Shown: positions 62,856 through 64,000 of the stretch, in pieces
Numbering within the stretch: position 1 is the first letter of the stretch
Layout of the letters: every line of letters begins with the position of its first letter
Assembly: GCA_041844835.1 (NCBI GenBank)
Contig: JBGZBU010000018.1
Location: 62,001-126,000, forward strand
Source: CAUUCX01 sp041844835
GTDB lineage: Bacteria; Bacillota; Clostridia; Peptostreptococcales; Anaerovoracaceae
Length of the DNA: 64,000 nucleotides
Direction: 5' to 3'
Program-made: the position numbers and the translations under genes
The notes under the pieces: generated by a model
The model's input: only the letters and a program-made list of their open reading frames with translations
Told to the model about the DNA's origin: nothing
Database searches by the model: none

Positions 62856-64000
62856 CTATCTCAAAACGGAAATAGCGTCGCTTATATTTTTTTCATAAGC
62901 TTCCTTGCCGTATTTGTCCACCTCCATACGGTTCTTTTTGCCGTGCGTGAGGCAGCCCGCCCCGCCGATGCATCCGTCTATACATGCCATCCCCTCTATG
63001 AAATTTGCATCGAGGATTCCTTTGCTCTTTTTCATGAGAGCGATTTTACACTCTTCGATTCCGTCACACACTGCGGAATTTACTTCAAATGAGTCAAATC
63101 CCTGTTCCCTCAGGCTTTGAGCAACAGCATCGGACAATCCCCCGACTCTGGCAAAAATCCTGCCATAATAGGAAGCATTGTCGAGCACATCTTCGCCCAA
63201 TGCAGTAATATCAATATCCCTGCTGTCAAGCAGAGCCTGCAGCTCTTCAAATGTCATCGCCACATCGACATATTCTCTTACCGCCTCAAGCTCAACCTCC
63301 ATTTTTTTAGCGGTGCACGGACCGATAAACACGACCTTTGCGGCAGGATCAATTTTCTTTATATATTTTGCCAAGGCTCCCATAGGAGACAGATTGCTTG
63401 ATACCATGGGAACTATATCGGGGAAATTTTTGTGTATGTAATTAACAAACGCGGGGCAGCATGAACTTGTCAAAAATCCCTTCTCAACCAGCTCCTGCGC
63501 CTCCTCATATGCCACCATATCGGCGCCGAGCGCGGCTTCTACGACGGTATGGAATCCCAATTTTTTAAGTCCGCTGATCACCTGCCCCAATTTTGCGTAT
63601 GAAAATTGGCTGGATATTGATGGTGCAACCATGGCATAAACCTTATAACTGTTGTTCTTATCACTTCTTTTTAAAATATCTATAACATCCAAAATAAATG
63701 ATTTGTCAGTAATCGCACCGAACGGGCACTGATAAACACATGCTCCGCATGCGATACACTTGTCGTTATTGATAGAAGCCACTTTGTTTTCGTTTTTCGA
63801 TATTGCTTTCACTTTGCAGGCACTTTCGCATGGTGTTTTTCGATTTATGATGGCGCTGTACGGGCATACCTTTGCACAAGCACCGCAATTAACGCACAAT
63901 GATTTATCTATATGTGCCACGTAATTATTGTCAAGACGTATTGCATCCTTTGGACATGCCGCCTTGCAATGATGAGCGATGCATCCTCTGCACGAATTCG
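62856..64000 (-). CDS. [FeFe] hydrogenase-like protein with N-terminal iron-sulfur domains (5' end outside the window)
   Basis: The frame stays open to the right edge, so the N-terminus is missing. The visible part has three or four ferredoxin-like cysteine clusters (CRGCIAHHCKAAC, CVNCGACAKVC, CIACGACVYQC) and the H-cluster domain: L1 TSCCPAF, L2 GPCTAKKME and L3 FIEGMACIDGCIGGAGCL, with all four expected cysteine ligands. The tryptophan of the usual TSCCPAW is Phe. It would couple ferredoxin to proton reduction or sense hydrogen; direction and partner are unknown. Internal GTG/ATG starts such as 63920 would cut off a cysteine cluster and are not accepted. Confidence 0.88.
   Translation of the reverse strand, partial: NSCRGCIAHHCKAACPKDAIRLDNNYVAHIDKSLCVNCGACAKVCPYSAIINRKTPCESACKVKAISKNENKVASINNDKCIACGACVYQCPFGAITDKSFILDVIDILKRSDKNNSYKVYAMVAPSISSQFSYAKLGQVISGLKKLGFHTVVEAALGADMVAYEEAQELVEKGFLTSSCCPAFVNYIHKNFPDIVPMVSSNLSPMGALAKYIKKIDPAAKVVFIGPCTAKKMEVELEAVREYVDVAMTFEELQALLDSRDIDITALGEDVLDNASYYGRIFARVGGLSDAVAQSLREQGFDSFEVNSAVCDGIEECKIALMKKSKGILDANFIEGMACIDGCIGGAGCLTHGKKNRMEVDKYGKEAYEKNISDAISVLR

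Overview
The window is chromosomal DNA of an AT-rich, anaerobic Gram-positive bacterium, most likely a member of the Clostridia. The evidence is the Firmicute gene orders (yraN-comM-dprA-topA-hslV; dnaE-pfkA; rimP-nusA-ylxR-ylxQ-infB-rbfA-nrnA-truB-ribF-rpsO-pnp; pyrH-frr-uppS-cdsA-dxr-rseP-ispG), a T-box in front of ileS, strong Shine-Dalgarno sites, a SpoVB/YtgP-type flippase and an iron-only hydrogenase. Nothing seen fixes the genus. No prophage, insertion sequence, rRNA operon or CRISPR array was seen. Most of the window is core housekeeping DNA.

Layout. 0-5.6 kb, minus strand: DNA uptake and topology (yraN, comM, dprA, topA, start of hslV). 5.6-8.5 kb: tRNA-Ala, tmRNA (ssrA) with its partner smpB, signal peptidase and a pseudouridine synthase, all minus. 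8.5-10.3 kb, plus: a small MltG-like membrane protein and class II aldolase, bracketed by two copies of a structured intergenic repeat. 10.3-16.2 kb, minus: an SDR reductase, AddA and a MurJ/SpoVB flippase, back to back with gpmI (plus). 17.8-24.5 kb, minus: a tightly overlapped operon of a 35-residue membrane peptide, acyl-CoA synthetase, DUF308 protein, AI-2E-type permease, BaiN-like flavoprotein and a GH26-like secreted hydrolase whose 3' end runs into gpmI. 24.7-26.2 kb: two tandem copies of the repeat, then dinB. 26.2-32.6 kb, minus: pfkA, dnaE, a small membrane protein, ung, mscS. 32.8-36.5 kb, plus: radical SAM protein, ACT/UPF0210 pair, EamA transporter. 36.5-39.9 kb, minus: ileS with T-box. 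40.3-51.5 kb, minus: the long rpsO-pnp and rimP-to-ribF translation/transcription block. 51.9-54.2 kb, plus: a second EamA transporter and a wall amidase. 54.2-60.3 kb, minus: isoprenoid, phospholipid and translation-recycling genes. 60.5-62.8 kb, plus: ABC exporter pair. 62.9 kb to the end, minus: 5'-truncated iron-only hydrogenase.

The genes work together in familiar ways: tmRNA with SmpB for ribosome rescue; the pyrH cluster couples UMP supply, ribosome recycling and undecaprenyl/isoprenoid and CDP-diacylglycerol synthesis; the nusA/infB block couples transcription, RNA processing and ribosome maturation; MurJ, UppS and the amidase serve the cell wall.

The most unusual item is a dispersed structured repeat of about 102-104 bp (8576-8700, 10144-10270, 24718-24940). 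Paired positions covary between copies, and each unit ends in an extended -10 promoter. At dinB the promoter's predicted start point falls on, or within a base or two of, the ATG, so that gene would be read from a leaderless mRNA. Other items are a candidate S15-binding leader before rpsO, a terminator-like hairpin in the rimP leader, a symmetric divergent promoter between the flippase gene and gpmI, and a 75-nt convergent coding overlap between gpmI and the GH26-like gene.
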